Below, piece by piece: positions 42,018 through 52,740 of a stretch of 64,000 bases of DNA. Every line of letters starts with the position of its first letter. The stretch's first letter is position 1. The notes under the pieces were generated by a model that saw nothing but the letters and a program-made list of their open reading frames with translations, did not search any database and was not told where the DNA came from. The position numbers and the translations under genes were made by a program. The stretch spans positions 558,001 to 622,000 of the forward strand of contig JACTVC010000008.1 of assembly GCA_018417955.1 (NCBI GenBank), given 5' to 3'. This stretch comes from Laccaria trichodermophora (Eukaryota; Basidiomycota; Agaricomycetes; Agaricales; Hydnangiaceae).

Positions 42018-42550
42018 TAGAGTTCGAAGATTCTAACGTTGGTGTATTCCTGCGAATACAAGTTAGTTACTTCAAATATGATAAGAACTTACTAGTAGTC
42101 CTAGCTGTTTACGATTTGCGTTAATAGGTGGGAATAGCCCTAGATCACGTGAGTTCTTGGCCTACCTTTCGAGAGTTGACGAAGTGCGACACGAATCGGA
42201 ATCGTTAGTTCAAAGACTTTAACGGTTCGGATTTCTTAGTAGCTGATAGCGCTAAGCTTTACCAAGTACTAATTAAGTAGTCGCGCTTAGTCTTTCTCAA
42301 GATGCTAAGTTCACACGGTATTTGGGGTAAAATGTAAGAATACCATTCCTCCTCTGTACTTGTTACACTTAAATACCCTGCTACTAATTCTAGAACTTAA
42401 GGGAATAGTGTGGAATGTTCTACTAAGTTCTGACTTGTGCAGACGGTACCAGATCGAATGTCCTTGTTCGATGTTTGGATGTTTGGTTACGCTATGTTTA
42501 CCAAATAGTCCTAAATGCTCGTTTCGTGCTATGAAATCAAAGCGCATTGG
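42018..42550 (-). repeat. Possible 5' LTR and primer-binding site of the Gypsy element
   Basis: On the minus strand the sequence ...CTCTAACATTGGTGGACACA (about 42025-42006) resembles an LTR end followed by a TTGGTGG...GGGAA primer-binding site. Upstream there is AT-rich non-coding sequence. No second LTR exists for comparison, so the limits are approximate. Confidence 0.3.
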
Positions 42551-43178
42551 GATTCGGGTATATGCGCGCTACTTTAAATTGTAGCTAAAAGAAATTTATA
42601 GTATGTAACAATATAAACTGAGGAAGGAAAGGTATAAAATAGTAATTGTGTGAAAGGGAATGAGAGATATGGTAAGGTACTATAACACACACTCTCACAA
42701 ACAAGGGTGGGGACATTATACTTGCAGTGGTGACTGACCCACCACAATCGTTTATGGCACCACAATCCTGCCACAATCTCGTCACAATTCCATTATGGAG
42801 CCACAAACCTAGGTTCTGAATCATTGCATCACACTGCCCAATCAATGCCACAGGAAAAGTCATTTCTTTGTATTACTATACTACATACAGAAACACCATG
42901 TAATTACTGATGTAAAAACCAATTCGACAACCTTCAGCCATCCCAACCATGTTCCCAGCGACCGACTTTTTGCGAGATCTCTGTTGTTGTCGATGTCCAA
43001 GCTGCTGGTGCCAATCACGATAAGCGCTCACGAAACGGCTCAATCCATTGTCAATGACTTACCAGTTTATCTTGTCACATCCAAGTCACGTCAGCCATCA
43101 AGGGTAAGAATGCGATGGTGCTGAAGCTGAGTTCGTATGAGAATAGCTTCAAGTCACTAAATTAATGTAGTGTGAGCA
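42551..43178. other. No supported gene
   Basis: AT-rich sequence containing a CCACAAT-rich stretch (42735-42800). No clear terminal repeats were found. Confidence 0.4.
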
Positions 43179-43480
43179 TCAAAGATATAATCGGGCAGTA
43201 GAGGGAACGCATGGGTCCTCGAAGGAAGTCGTAGGCTGTGGCGAGATGCCCGCATTGTTAATCAAGTAGTCGGAACCATTGGGAAGGAGCATTCCAAATT
43301 CCTCTGCGGCTTTCTTGATGCTCGTGACAACGGTAACATTGAGCTCGACGAGAGGGAGGCAGGTCTTGTGGTATTTCGAGGTGAGCTCCTGAACGCCTTT
43401 GGTGCTGAGATTGCGTGCAGTGGCAATATGCTGAGGCCAACCGTTGACGGCGTCGTTGGAGGCAGTGTTGCCACATCGTT
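43179..43480 (-). pseudogene. Short-chain dehydrogenase/reductase fragment
   Basis: The minus strand reads TARNLSTKGVQELTSKYHKT, LPLVELNVTVVTSIKKAAEE and LPNGSDYLINNAGISPQPT. The NNAG motif and preceding D/N-V-T segment are typical of the NAD(P)-binding fold of SDR enzymes. The N-terminal glycine motif and the catalytic YxxxK part are absent, and the frame upstream runs into sequence resembling the hairpin region of the DNA elements. It is a gene relic. Confidence 0.65.
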
Positions 43481-44158
43481 GTTGTGGGGGGATTGATTGG
43501 GGGCAGTCAGACGATGGTTGTTGTTTGCCACGTTGCCATGCCACATCATCATCGGCGACGTGGCATACCTGGACAAGTGTGAGTATGGTTGTGCAAAGAT
43601 ATAGAGAGGAAGCACCTTGGATGTTGTCGCAAAGAATCTTGTGATGACCTGCTTCTCTTGTTAAAAAGGAGAGGGGAGGGTAGTCAGATGGCTCACCCCG
43701 TCGTTTGTGGTCCATTCTTGGTTGCCACGTCACCGACAGCAACATGGCCCCCTATGTCTTGTGTGAAAAGAGGAGAATGGGAGGGAGTTCAAGTTGCTGA
43801 CCTTGGAACATGGACAGTGACGAGGACATGCGTCATCATTGTCTGGTCGACGTGGCATGTCCGTTGATGTGCCAGGTCGCTGTTGTTGTTGTCATTGGGT
43901 AGGTCATTGTCATTGTCATTGAAGTGCAGTGGTGGTTGGGAGTGGGTTGCCGAATATGGTGGTGGTGATGTGGTGGAGGGGGACAACATGGGAAGAGAGG
44001 AGGAGGAAGAGGGAGGAAGGAGCTCAGCAGGAAGACTCAGAGAGTGGAGGAAAAGTTCACAAGTCCAAAAGCTCCCAAATTCGGATGGTCAACATGTCGC
44101 GTGATCGAAACTTACACATATGACAACAGATCCATGGCGTGAACGATTATCGTGATGC
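43481..44158. other. Region with degraded element-like hairpin motifs
   Basis: TTGCCACGT...GACGTGGCA motifs near 43530-43565 and 43720-43745 resemble the hairpin of the CAATACTTT-type elements, but no termini were found. The ORFs are short and unconvincing. Confidence 0.4.
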
Positions 44159-44166
44159 GCGTGCTT

Positions 44167-46189
44167 CAATACTTTACCCTCCCCAGGTTATTCCATGTGG
44201 AATCCATGGAATGGGGGGTGGACTGCAGAAATTCCAGATGGATTCCATGGAAGGGGGGATGGATTCCATGGAAGGGGGGGATGGATTCCATGGAATGGGG
44301 AATGGATTCCATGACTTTGGGGGATGGATTCCATGGAATGGCTGATGGATTCCATACTTCCCCCAGATGGATTCCATACTTTTTCACATGGATTCCATAC
44401 TTTTTCCACATGGAATCCATACTTTTTTCAGATGGAATCCATACTCTATTCTATATGTTCTATACCATTTTAAGGGTGGAATCCATATGGAATCCACATG
44501 GAATGACTTTATGAAATGATTCTAAGTTGAGCAGGAAAAATTGAAATGTATTAAATAGACTACACAATTTATTTTTACTATTCTCAATATTTAAGGGAGG
44601 GGGGAAGACAGGGGGAAGTGATGGAGGGGGGATAATGTAGTAGAGAGTGAGGGGGGAGGGAGGGGGAAGGAGTGATGGAGGAGAGAGGGAGTGGTGAAGG
44701 GAGGGAGTGGTGAAGGGTGAGGTGGGAATGGATGGAGGGGGGAGCAATGGGAGGGGGAGCAATGGAGGGAGGGGGAGAAATGAGGAGGGGGAGAAACAGA
44801 GGGAGGGAGGGGGGATGATGGAAGGGTGGTGGTGAGGAATGATGGAGGGAGGGGGAGCTCACCTGGGCTCGTCGTTGCCCATTTCTGTTGACGCGAGCGG
44901 AATCCTCCATGTGTAGGCACGCGTGCGTCGTCGTCAGTCATGGGTGGTGGGCTGTATTGGCATCCGTGGGGGTGGGTTGCCATTTCGTTCGTCTTCGCGT
45001 TGGCGTTGGCATTGCGCTCGTGGGTTTTCATTGTCGTGCATGGGCGTTCGTTGTCGCGTCGTGGGCGCTCGTGAGCAGTCGTTGTCGTGGGCGGGCGTTC
45101 GTGGGCGGTGGGGTCGTGTGGGGCAGTGGGCGTCGTTCGTGGGTGGGCGGATTTCGTCGTTGTCGTGTCATGGGCGGGCGTTGACGTTGGTGGGCGTTCG
45201 TGGTTGTGGCGTGACGTGGCACCGTCCTCAGTGTCGTGCCATTGTTGTCGTGTCTGCGCGCTCGTTTCTTTTCGTGGGCGCTCGTGGGCAGTGGGGGTCG
45301 CGTGGGGCCATGTGCGTTGTTTGTGGGTGGGCGGGCTCCTCGGTTGTCGTGTCGGAACGTCCCCGCGTCGTCGTCGTTGCCTCCCATCCGTGTGTCGTGG
45401 TACTTGGTTTGTTGTTGTCAAAAGGTGGACTGGGAGGGGTTACCCAGTCCACTTACCTGGGCTACAGTTGAGGCGGAACGTCCATTGACGTTCCGCGTCA
45501 TCGTTGTCGCCTCCCATCCATGTGACGTGGCGTTGCCACGTCGTGTGGCTCTTGCAATGGCGGGGTCGTTGTTGATGATGTTGCATGTCGTCGTGCGTCA
45601 TCAGCATCGTCGTCGTCGTCAGCGTGGTCGTCATCATGGTCGTGGTCGACGTCGATGTCACGGGCGGTCGTTGTGGCTTGAAACGGTGGGGTGGATGGTG
45701 ATGGTGGTGGTGGAAGGAAGAAACGACGTGGCATTGGCAACGCATCGTGTCACGTTTGAGACGCCACGTGACAAAAGGCGGTATATACATACCTTTACTT
45801 TATCCTATAATAATGCCTTTGTGGCTCAGTTGGTTTGAGCACTGCTAATATTGACGAGGCTGAGAGTTCAATTCCTGTAGATGTAAAATTTCTATTTTTA
45901 CTTAAATATAGTAAGGACACTATAAATACTGTATTCTAATGGTATAATGGTCATCCATGGAATCCATGTGGACTGCTCCATGGAATCCGAGGTGGATATG
46001 CCTGCATTCCATGTGGAATCCATATGGAATTAATCATTCCATGACCATTCCATGGTCATTCCATATGGAATCCATGAGATCTATGGAATAAGGAAATGGC
46101 TGGGTCCTCAGCCAACATTGATTCCATGGATTCCATATGGAATTATCCATGGATTCCATATGGAATAACCCGGGGAAGGTAAAAACCTC
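44167..46189 (+). mobile_element. CAATACTTT-type DNA element, second subfamily (2,023 bp)
   Basis: It starts CAATACTTTACCCTCCCC and ends GGGGAAGGTAAAAACCTC, with the 8-bp duplication GCGTGCTT on both sides (44159-44166 and 46190-46197). The end design is the same as in copies 1 and 2: the outer five bases differ (CAATA against GAGGT), then an inverted repeat (CTTTACC/TTTTTACC, CCCC, GGTTATTCCA). The outer 300 bp are made of GGAATCCATGGAATGG-like repeats instead of GGAATTCC repeats. The interior has the same order: purine tract (44590-44860), GTCGT/GTGGGCG-rich segment, and in addition a tRNA-Ile-like sequence. No transposase is encoded. Confidence 0.85.
45814..45885 (+). tRNA. tRNA-Ile(AAT)-like sequence, degenerate
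   Basis: The A box TGGCTCAGTTGG (45822-45833), the D arm pairing GCTC/GAGC, GCTAATA in the anticodon region as in tRNA-Ile, and the B box GAGTTCAATTCC (45864-45875) are in the correct order and spacing. Acceptor and anticodon stems do not pair well and a TTTTT run follows near 45895. It is more likely a tRNA pseudogene or SINE-like promoter captured by the DNA element than a working tRNA. Confidence 0.5.
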
Positions 46190-46197
46190 GCGTGCTT

Positions 46198-46514
46198 CTG
46201 CGTGGCTCAATTTATCTGGAGATCAAAATTATGGCGATGTGGTGCCAGATCTATCACTCCAGCCACACTCCGCCACATGATCACGACCTGCCACAGATTT
46301 GTGATTTTCCTGATGAGGGAGCCCACTGGTGATACGTACTCATGAGGTGAAGGGGCAATACGTGGCGGATTTCAAGGGGAAGTGCCGAAAGAGTCCAAGG
46401 TTCGTTTCATTCCCTTTGCTTTTCCCAGTTCTTCCAAACCCATACCACTACCACAGATTCATGTACCCCTTTCCTCTGATATGCTAGAGTCTGCAGCGTC
46501 ACGATGGAGGGATA
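46198..46514. other. Intergenic region
   Basis: No supported feature. Confidence 0.4.
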
Positions 46515-47160
46515 ATGCGCAGGGGGTATAGAGGTCTTGGCTTGGGTGCATTAGAAGAAAGATCAAGCTGCGCATCATCGCCGAACACACCCTGCCTTTG
46601 CGTCCCACTTTCACATTCTTTTCCGTCTGGAGAGCTTCCTCCTACTCCCACTCCCATGACCCATGCTCGCATAAGCCCCCCTCCAAGGTCTTGCATTACA
46701 GCAGAATGTCTTCGAGACAACCAGTCTTCAGTGTCCCCTCTCTTTATACAAGAAAGATTTCACAGTCTATCAACATGTAGTTGTAGGGCGATCCACAGGA
46801 AAACCGTGCAGGATCGCAATCAGGAGGACACTGGTCTCGAAACACCTCCGAGGTCTGAGCAAACACTGTACGTACCCCCACCTCCCTTTTTTTCTTCGTT
46901 TTTCTTTTCTTTTTCTTTTCTTTTTCCTTTTCCTTTTCTTTTCTTATATGTTTTGCTTTGATTAACCTTTTCTTTTGACTTTACAGTGCCGAGCATGTGC
47001 TAATGGACAGCGGGATCACTGTTGCACCCCCATGGTGTTCCAGGCGCCTCACGAACACCACCCAGCCTGCACCCACCATCTCCAGCAGGCGTTGCCGAGC
47101 AGGTGAACCGCGAAATGAGGATGAAAGCCAAGACAAAGACAACAATGAGGGCGAAGAGGG
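46515..47160 (+). CDS. Possible small Cys/His-rich protein, weak
   Basis: A first ORF (46515 to about 46868) is Ser/Pro-rich. A pyrimidine-rich intron (about 46866-46985, ending TTTACAG) would join it to a frame reading CRACANGQRDHCCTP and APHEHHPACTHHLQQ, which has a zinc-finger-like Cys/His spacing, before a TGA near 47104. The neighbouring frame gives an Asp/Glu-rich repeat (47110-47290). Without homologues I cannot choose; it may be non-coding. Confidence 0.25.
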
Positions 47161-47404
47161 TGGTGAACACGAGGGTGAAGAGGATGATGAGGGCAGAGAT
47201 GATGAGGGCAAAGACGATGATGTTGAAGACGACAACGGAGGCGACGACAACAATGGAGGCGAAGACAATGCAAACAATGCAAACAACCAGACAACCAGAC
47301 AACCACCAACGACAACCACACTGCCAATGACAACCACACCACCAATGACAACCAAACCACCAATGACAACCCAACAACCAACGTCAACCCAACAACCAAC
47401 CAAT

Positions 47405-47560
47405 ACTTATCACTCCTCCACCTATTCCTACTGGACTCCTGGATTCCTACTGGATTCCTACTGGATTCCAACAAAATTTCCAAAAAGGCATTTTCACATA
47501 TTTCTCCATTCCCCCTCCTACTGGACTCCAACTAGACTTAGACAAAATACCAGAAAGTGA
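47405..47560. repeat. Short ATTCCTACTGGA-repeat block related to element ends
   Basis: CACTCCTCCACCTATTCC followed by repeated GGATTCCTACTGGATTCC matches the block at 30590 and resembles the left end of copies 1 and 2. No flanking duplication was identified. Confidence 0.4.
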
Positions 47561-47700
47561 ATGCAATGCTTCAGATATTGGATTCCTACTGGAGTATCAT
47601 AGAATTTACTATTACAGAGTTCCCAGAGATCATGTGACTAATAACCAAGGTCATGTGACTAGTTTATGAGAGTCTACTTAATCTGTAGGACCATCTTACC

Positions 47701-50700
47701 TCATGTGTCATCTTCAAAATCAGATTCAACCTCTTCTTCCTCTTCCATATATGGTCTCTTCATCTGCTTTTCCATCATATACTGGCTGTGGTAAAACAAC
47801 ATAGAATGCAAAAACCAATCAAAGTTTCCCTGTGTCATCCTTTTCAGGATGGACTCAAAACCACCCAACCAGGCATTCAACTGTTCATAGGCCTGTTTTA
47901 ATATTTATTAATTCTTGTATTGCACCATACATCAATCGAAACTTACCTGTGTGTTAAATGCTCGCTTGTAGTATGGTCGACCATGTTTGTCTCTTTCGAC
48001 GACAACTAAATTTGGGGCTGAGCCATTCAATGGTGCAGGGTTACACCATTTGCGACAAATATAATCACCAACATGGTGATTAATGTAGTGGTAACTATCA
48101 ACAATGAACTGTGTTGTATGTTTCCAGATTCTGTCTCAGCTTCCATTGCTTATCGCTGTTCATAGTAGTAGACAAGCCTTATCAATACAGATGTAATCTG
48201 GACGTGATTCAGCAGTAGGATAAACTGACTCCAGAAAGTTAAGAATGTTTGTGGGAGATTCAGACTTAGGAAATTTAGCCCAGGCAATAACAACACCACA
48301 AGGAGCAGTGATTGTCTCAACACAATAAAACTGTGAAGGACTGAAGTAATGAGATCTTTCAATATCAGGTGTAGGTTCATCATGGTGTTGAGTATTTGGC
48401 TCTCTACCAGATTGCCAAGGCATTCTCTTATTAGGCCTTCTTAAAATTCGTCTAACACCTGATATGCCTGCAACACAGTAGAAGTGTCAGCGAAATGCAA
48501 AACACAACACAAAACCAAAATAAAAGCTTCGGAGTTGAATAGCATTGGTCTGAGTGGCTCTGAAAGTGTGAGACAGAGGTTCTTTGGTCTTCTCAAAATA
48601 GGTGATGTTGAGTAGACACTATCCCTAATATAAGAGAGTGTGTCTGAAGGAATATGCAGATTTAGGAGGAGGTTAAGGGACGATGCGAAGGATACGATGT
48701 TTCGGATTGTTATGGATGTGAATCATACGAGTGCACACGGTGTGCAAGACGATGGCAAAGGTTATAACAAGGTGCTGATACAATTATCAGCTGAAGACGA
48801 AATGCGAATCAAAGGGGTGAAGTAGAACTTGTTATTTCGAAGTACTATGATACTACAAATACATGAGTGTACAAATATTCGAAAACATTAAAAAAAAAGG
48901 TAATGTCAAAGGTACGAACAAAGATATAAAGGTCCAAAACATCAAACATAAAAGAAATAAGAAAAGAAGAGAAACGCAAAAGGAGAAAAAAATAGAATAT
49001 AAATGAAAAAGGAATGGTTAAAGGGGAACCAGGCACCCATTTATTTTGGAGAATGGAGGTGGGGAATAGCTGTGCTTGACAATTGATCCGAAGTCAATGC
49101 TAAATTTTGAAGAATAGATGAAGGATGCTGAATTGATGGGGAAGAATGGAGACCAGAGAAATGGTGGATGCGCGTCCTTGTGTAATAGAAATATTCAGAG
49201 ATGTGAATCAATGTGTTAGAAATGCTGAGAAATCAAGTGAATTGGTGTCCAAACGTTTCCGAAGGTGTTGCGAATGTTCTGCATGCCATGCATGGATAAT
49301 TCCAGATATTCCACATATGCATGCTTTTGTGCAGGAATATGTTTGGATATGTGATATAGTGTTCCTGGAATATGATGGGATACGAAGGGATGTGTGCCTG
49401 CAGATGTGCGAAGGTTCTCATAACTTGTAGCACATGTGTGGATAATTGTCGAATATTTGGGGAGGAAACAGCACTAATGGTATCTGAAAGTTCGCAAATT
49501 TGAATAAAAGGCTTGGGGATGCATATTGCATGTGCAGTAAGAATGTTCGCAAATTCCAAAGGAATATTTGGATTCTTCGGACTTACGGAGGCAGAACAGG
49601 CACGCACCTATCACACCAGATAAGGTATTTGAACTTCGGTTATAGGCATTTTTTGACCACTGTTCCTGATGAGCTGGAATTGTGCATGCCAATGATCCAA
49701 CCTTCTTTGTATTTGTACAACCCTTTATATGACACTTTGTTCCATATTCAGCTTCATGCACAGGACAAAATACACCTCCTTGAGCATTGCCAAGTGCTGA
49801 TGTGCAATCACCATATGCACAATGAGTTGGTCCCATTACAATTCCATCTACAACTACTATCTTAACAGGTGCATGATCAACATCCATAGGCTCATCATCT
49901 GAGTCCTCCTGCACACGAGATGCAAGCTCTCCTGCTCTTGCAGCATCTTGTGCAGCATCTGCTGCCCCTTCTCCAGTCAGAGAAGGTACAACTCTGTTCT
50001 CATCTCTACCAACTAAGGCAGCAGGATCATCACCAGTGAGAAAATCAGCTTTCTTTTTGTATTTTTGGGTACACTCAGAACAGGAGTGTTGACCTGCAGG
50101 AAAAATTATTCCATTTGCTCCCAGTTTACTGAATGCCTCACTAGTTACCTCATCAATGGACAGTCCATCTTTAAGAATCAAGGTCTGATCTGATACATCT
50201 GCTATTGTTCGTATAGACTCCTGAACAAATGCCTGCCAGACTTGATGACGTGAGATCTTTATTGGTTTTCCCTTACATAATTCTCCAAAAGTGTTATTCC
50301 AAAAGTCAGTGTAGGCATTTGCAGATGCATGAAAATTATACATTGCATTTAAAACAGCTGATGAAAAAATACGATCAACCCAAACATTCTGGCCCACTTT
50401 CAAGTATACAGCAGAGTTCAAGTACACTCGATCAAATGACCCAGTCTGTCCAACTACTCATTCACAATCAGCCGAATATTGGGTCTAACATTTTGGGCAA
50501 AGACCAGTAAGGACATAGCTTTTCTTATAAATGTCAGTGCCTTTTATCAATGTAACTTCAGGATTATCTCATGGTCGAACATTCTGGAGTAGTGACCATG
50601 GATCGCATGTCATTGTTTCACATTCAACTGCATCAGGGCATATCATAATAACAGGCTTGAGCTCATCATGGGATATAGGTTTCATTTTCCCTTTGAACTT

Positions 50701-50736
50701 TCCATCCTTGTCAATGGGATGTAACTGCAACATTTT
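47701..50736 (-). pseudogene. KDZ-transposon-associated CxC5/CxC6-type protein, pseudogene
   Basis: Read on the minus strand, the pieces MICPDAVECETMTCDPWS, YKKSYVLTGLCPKC, FDRVYLNSAVYLKVGQNVWV, CAYGDCTSALGNAQG, CHIKGCTNTKKVGSLAC, CVETITAPCGVVIAWAKF, FIVDSYHYINHHVGDYICRK and EQLNAWLGGFESILKRM match, from memory, the cysteine-cluster proteins (CxC5/CxC6) accompanying KDZ transposases in basidiomycetes. An intron at 47946-47893 is intact and the gene ends with TGA at 47703-47701. In-frame stops occur at 48162-48160 (TGA for a probable CGA), 48138-48136 (TGA for TGG) and several between 50580 and 50450. A solo LTR splits it (48460-49613), and the 5' end is cut at 50737 by the fold-back element. 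Confidence 0.75.
48460..49613. mobile_element. Solo LTR, 1,154 bp, inside the KDZ-associated gene
   Basis: Starts TGATATGCC and ends CCTATCA (TG...CA). CACC flanks both sides (48456-48459 and 49614-49617), a 4-5 bp duplication. Removing it with one copy of the duplication restores the reading NTLSGVRRILRRPNKRM across the junction. A related copy is at 58208-59290. Confidence 0.8.
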
Positions 50737-51699
50737 CACTTCAGTCACCCATTTTAGGGTACCCCCGAGGTATATGAATTCTTTGATTTAAGGGTACCTC
50801 AAGGGTACCCATTCCAGAGTGGTATGTGAGCACCATACCAATACCATGGTACCATGGAATGGAAAACTCATACCATATCCCACTTATACCAATACCAAGT
50901 TACCATACCATACCATGTCATGTTATACCATACCAGATGGTATGATACCATCATACCAAAGCTGTCACAGGGTGTCTGGGGTCCTTTTCCAAAATAAATA
51001 AATAAATTCTGCAGGCTGCAATACTGGTCCATTGGGTACCATTTTTTGTGGGGTGGTTCTCCATGTTTTTCTTGAGATATTGAACTACAAATTGAGGCTA
51101 GATAGTCCAAACCATCTATTGAAAATGAATTTAAATAGGCTTTATCCCAGCTTTTCTCATGCATCCAAAGCCATTTAATGATACATGTCTTTCCCAGTCC
51201 TTCCTATTTGAACAATATTCATCCAAATCAAACAATACCACATCTATTGGGATGAAGTGGTCATTGAGAAGCAAAGAAAAATGGAAAGGTTCTTCAGGTT
51301 TTTTCTAAGATTTCCAACTCCAAGTGGAGGCTAGATAAGTCAACTCCAACCTTTGGAAATCAGTTCAATTGAGGGTTTTTTCATTTCTAAAAAGCCATTA
51401 ATATGAATCCTCCCAATAATAGGTCAAATATATTTTGCCCAGTAGGGCCAATCAGGCAGTCCTACCTACTTACATAGCATGTACATATAGTATGGCCAAC
51501 AACAGCATATAATCTCAATTTTCTTAAAAAGTACATATGATGGAATCAGGTATTGTTGTCCTGAGTGTTTGGCCAAAGTCTTCTTTGTCATAATATTTGG
51601 TCCAATTTATTGAAGCTGAGTGAATCTGTCCAATCCAAAGTCTTCTTAATTGGAAATAGAATCAAGTCTTGTTGTCCTAAGAGTCTTCATTATCAAAAT

Positions 51700-52070
51700 A
51701 TCATACCATGGTATTGCACTCTCATACCATACCATACCATACCATGGTATTGCACCCTCATACCATACCATACCATACCATGGTATTGCACCCTCATGCC
51801 ATACCATGCACCCTCATACCATACCATGCACCCTCATACCATACCATGTACCCTCATACCATACCATGGTATTGCACTCCTATACCATACCATGTACCCT
51901 CATACCATACCATGCACCCTCATACCATACCATGCACCCTCATACCATACCATGTACCCTCATACCATACCATGGTATTGCACTCCCATACCATACCATA
52001 CCATACCATACACCATACCATACCATACCACACCATACCATACTATACCACACCATACCATGGTATCAGG
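51700..52070. repeat. ATACCATACC minisatellite, left arm
   Basis: Tandem ACCATACCATG units, many joined to GTATTGCACCCTC or GCACCCTCAT in ~20-bp steps. ORFs over it give only His/Tyr/Pro strings. Confidence 0.85.
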
Positions 52071-52194
52071 AACCATAATTTATTTTTATTTAAACAGAGG
52101 AAGTCAGAAAACCCTCATTTCGAAGTTTGTTTACATATATTTACCAATAGCTTTGACCAAAGTGATGCTAAAATTTTGTAGTGTCCACTTTGAT

Positions 52195-52740
52195 GTACGC
52201 ACTATTTCCAAATTGGGCCATTTCCTAATTGGGAAAAGCGTTACACTTTTTTCTGCCACACCTAATGTCAGGCACAGTGTGCAGTTAAGTTGGGAACTGT
52301 TTCCCACGCTCTTTGGGCCACTGGAGTTAGTGGCTAGCTTAGTGTTGTCACTGTTCATGACAATGTCCGCACTATTTCCTAATTGGGCCATTTCCTAATT
52401 GGGAAAAGCGTTACACTTTTTTCTGCCATATCTAATGTCAGGCACACTGCGCATTTAGGTCAGGAACTATTTCCCACGCTCTTTGGGCCACTGGAGTTAG
52501 TGGCTAACTTGGTGTTGTCACTGTTCAGGACGATGTCCGCACTATTTCCTAACTGGGCCATTTCCTAATTCGGAAAAGCGTTACACTTTTTTCTGCCACA
52601 CCTAATGTCAGGCACAGTGCACATTTAGGTTGGGAACTGTTTCCCACACTCTTTGGGCCACTGGAGTTAGTGGCTAGCTTAGTGTTGTCATTGTTTATGA
52701 CGATGTTCGCATATTTCCTAATTGGGAAAGTCATTACATA
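52195..52740. repeat. ~182-bp tandem repeats, left arm
   Basis: Three units from GTCCGCACTATTTCC to GTGTTGTCACTGTTC, each containing TTTCCTAATTGGGAAAAGCG and TTTGGGCCACTGGAG. Two units in reverse lie at about 55205-55570. Confidence 0.85.

Larger units (their letters stand above)
35700..42550 (-). mobile_element. Ty3/Gypsy element with chromodomain, deleted and truncated
   Basis: Read on the minus strand: possible 5' LTR (about 42550-42018), gag ORFs (41783-39372), protease and N-terminal reverse transcriptase (39189-37500), integrase and chromodomain (37490-36417), and an extra ORF (36468-35728). About 2 kb of pol is missing at 37490-37500. No 3' LTR is found before the truncated copy 3 element, so the element is incomplete. 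Confidence 0.85.

Noticed and set aside
43179..43745. A complete short-chain dehydrogenase gene
   Set aside because: Only the central NNAG part is recognisable; the glycine-rich start and catalytic YxxxK are absent, so it is listed as a fragment.
51565..52398. His/Tyr/Pro-rich ORFs in the ATACC minisatellites
   Set aside because: Pure repeat translation in three frames at once, mirrored in the other arm.
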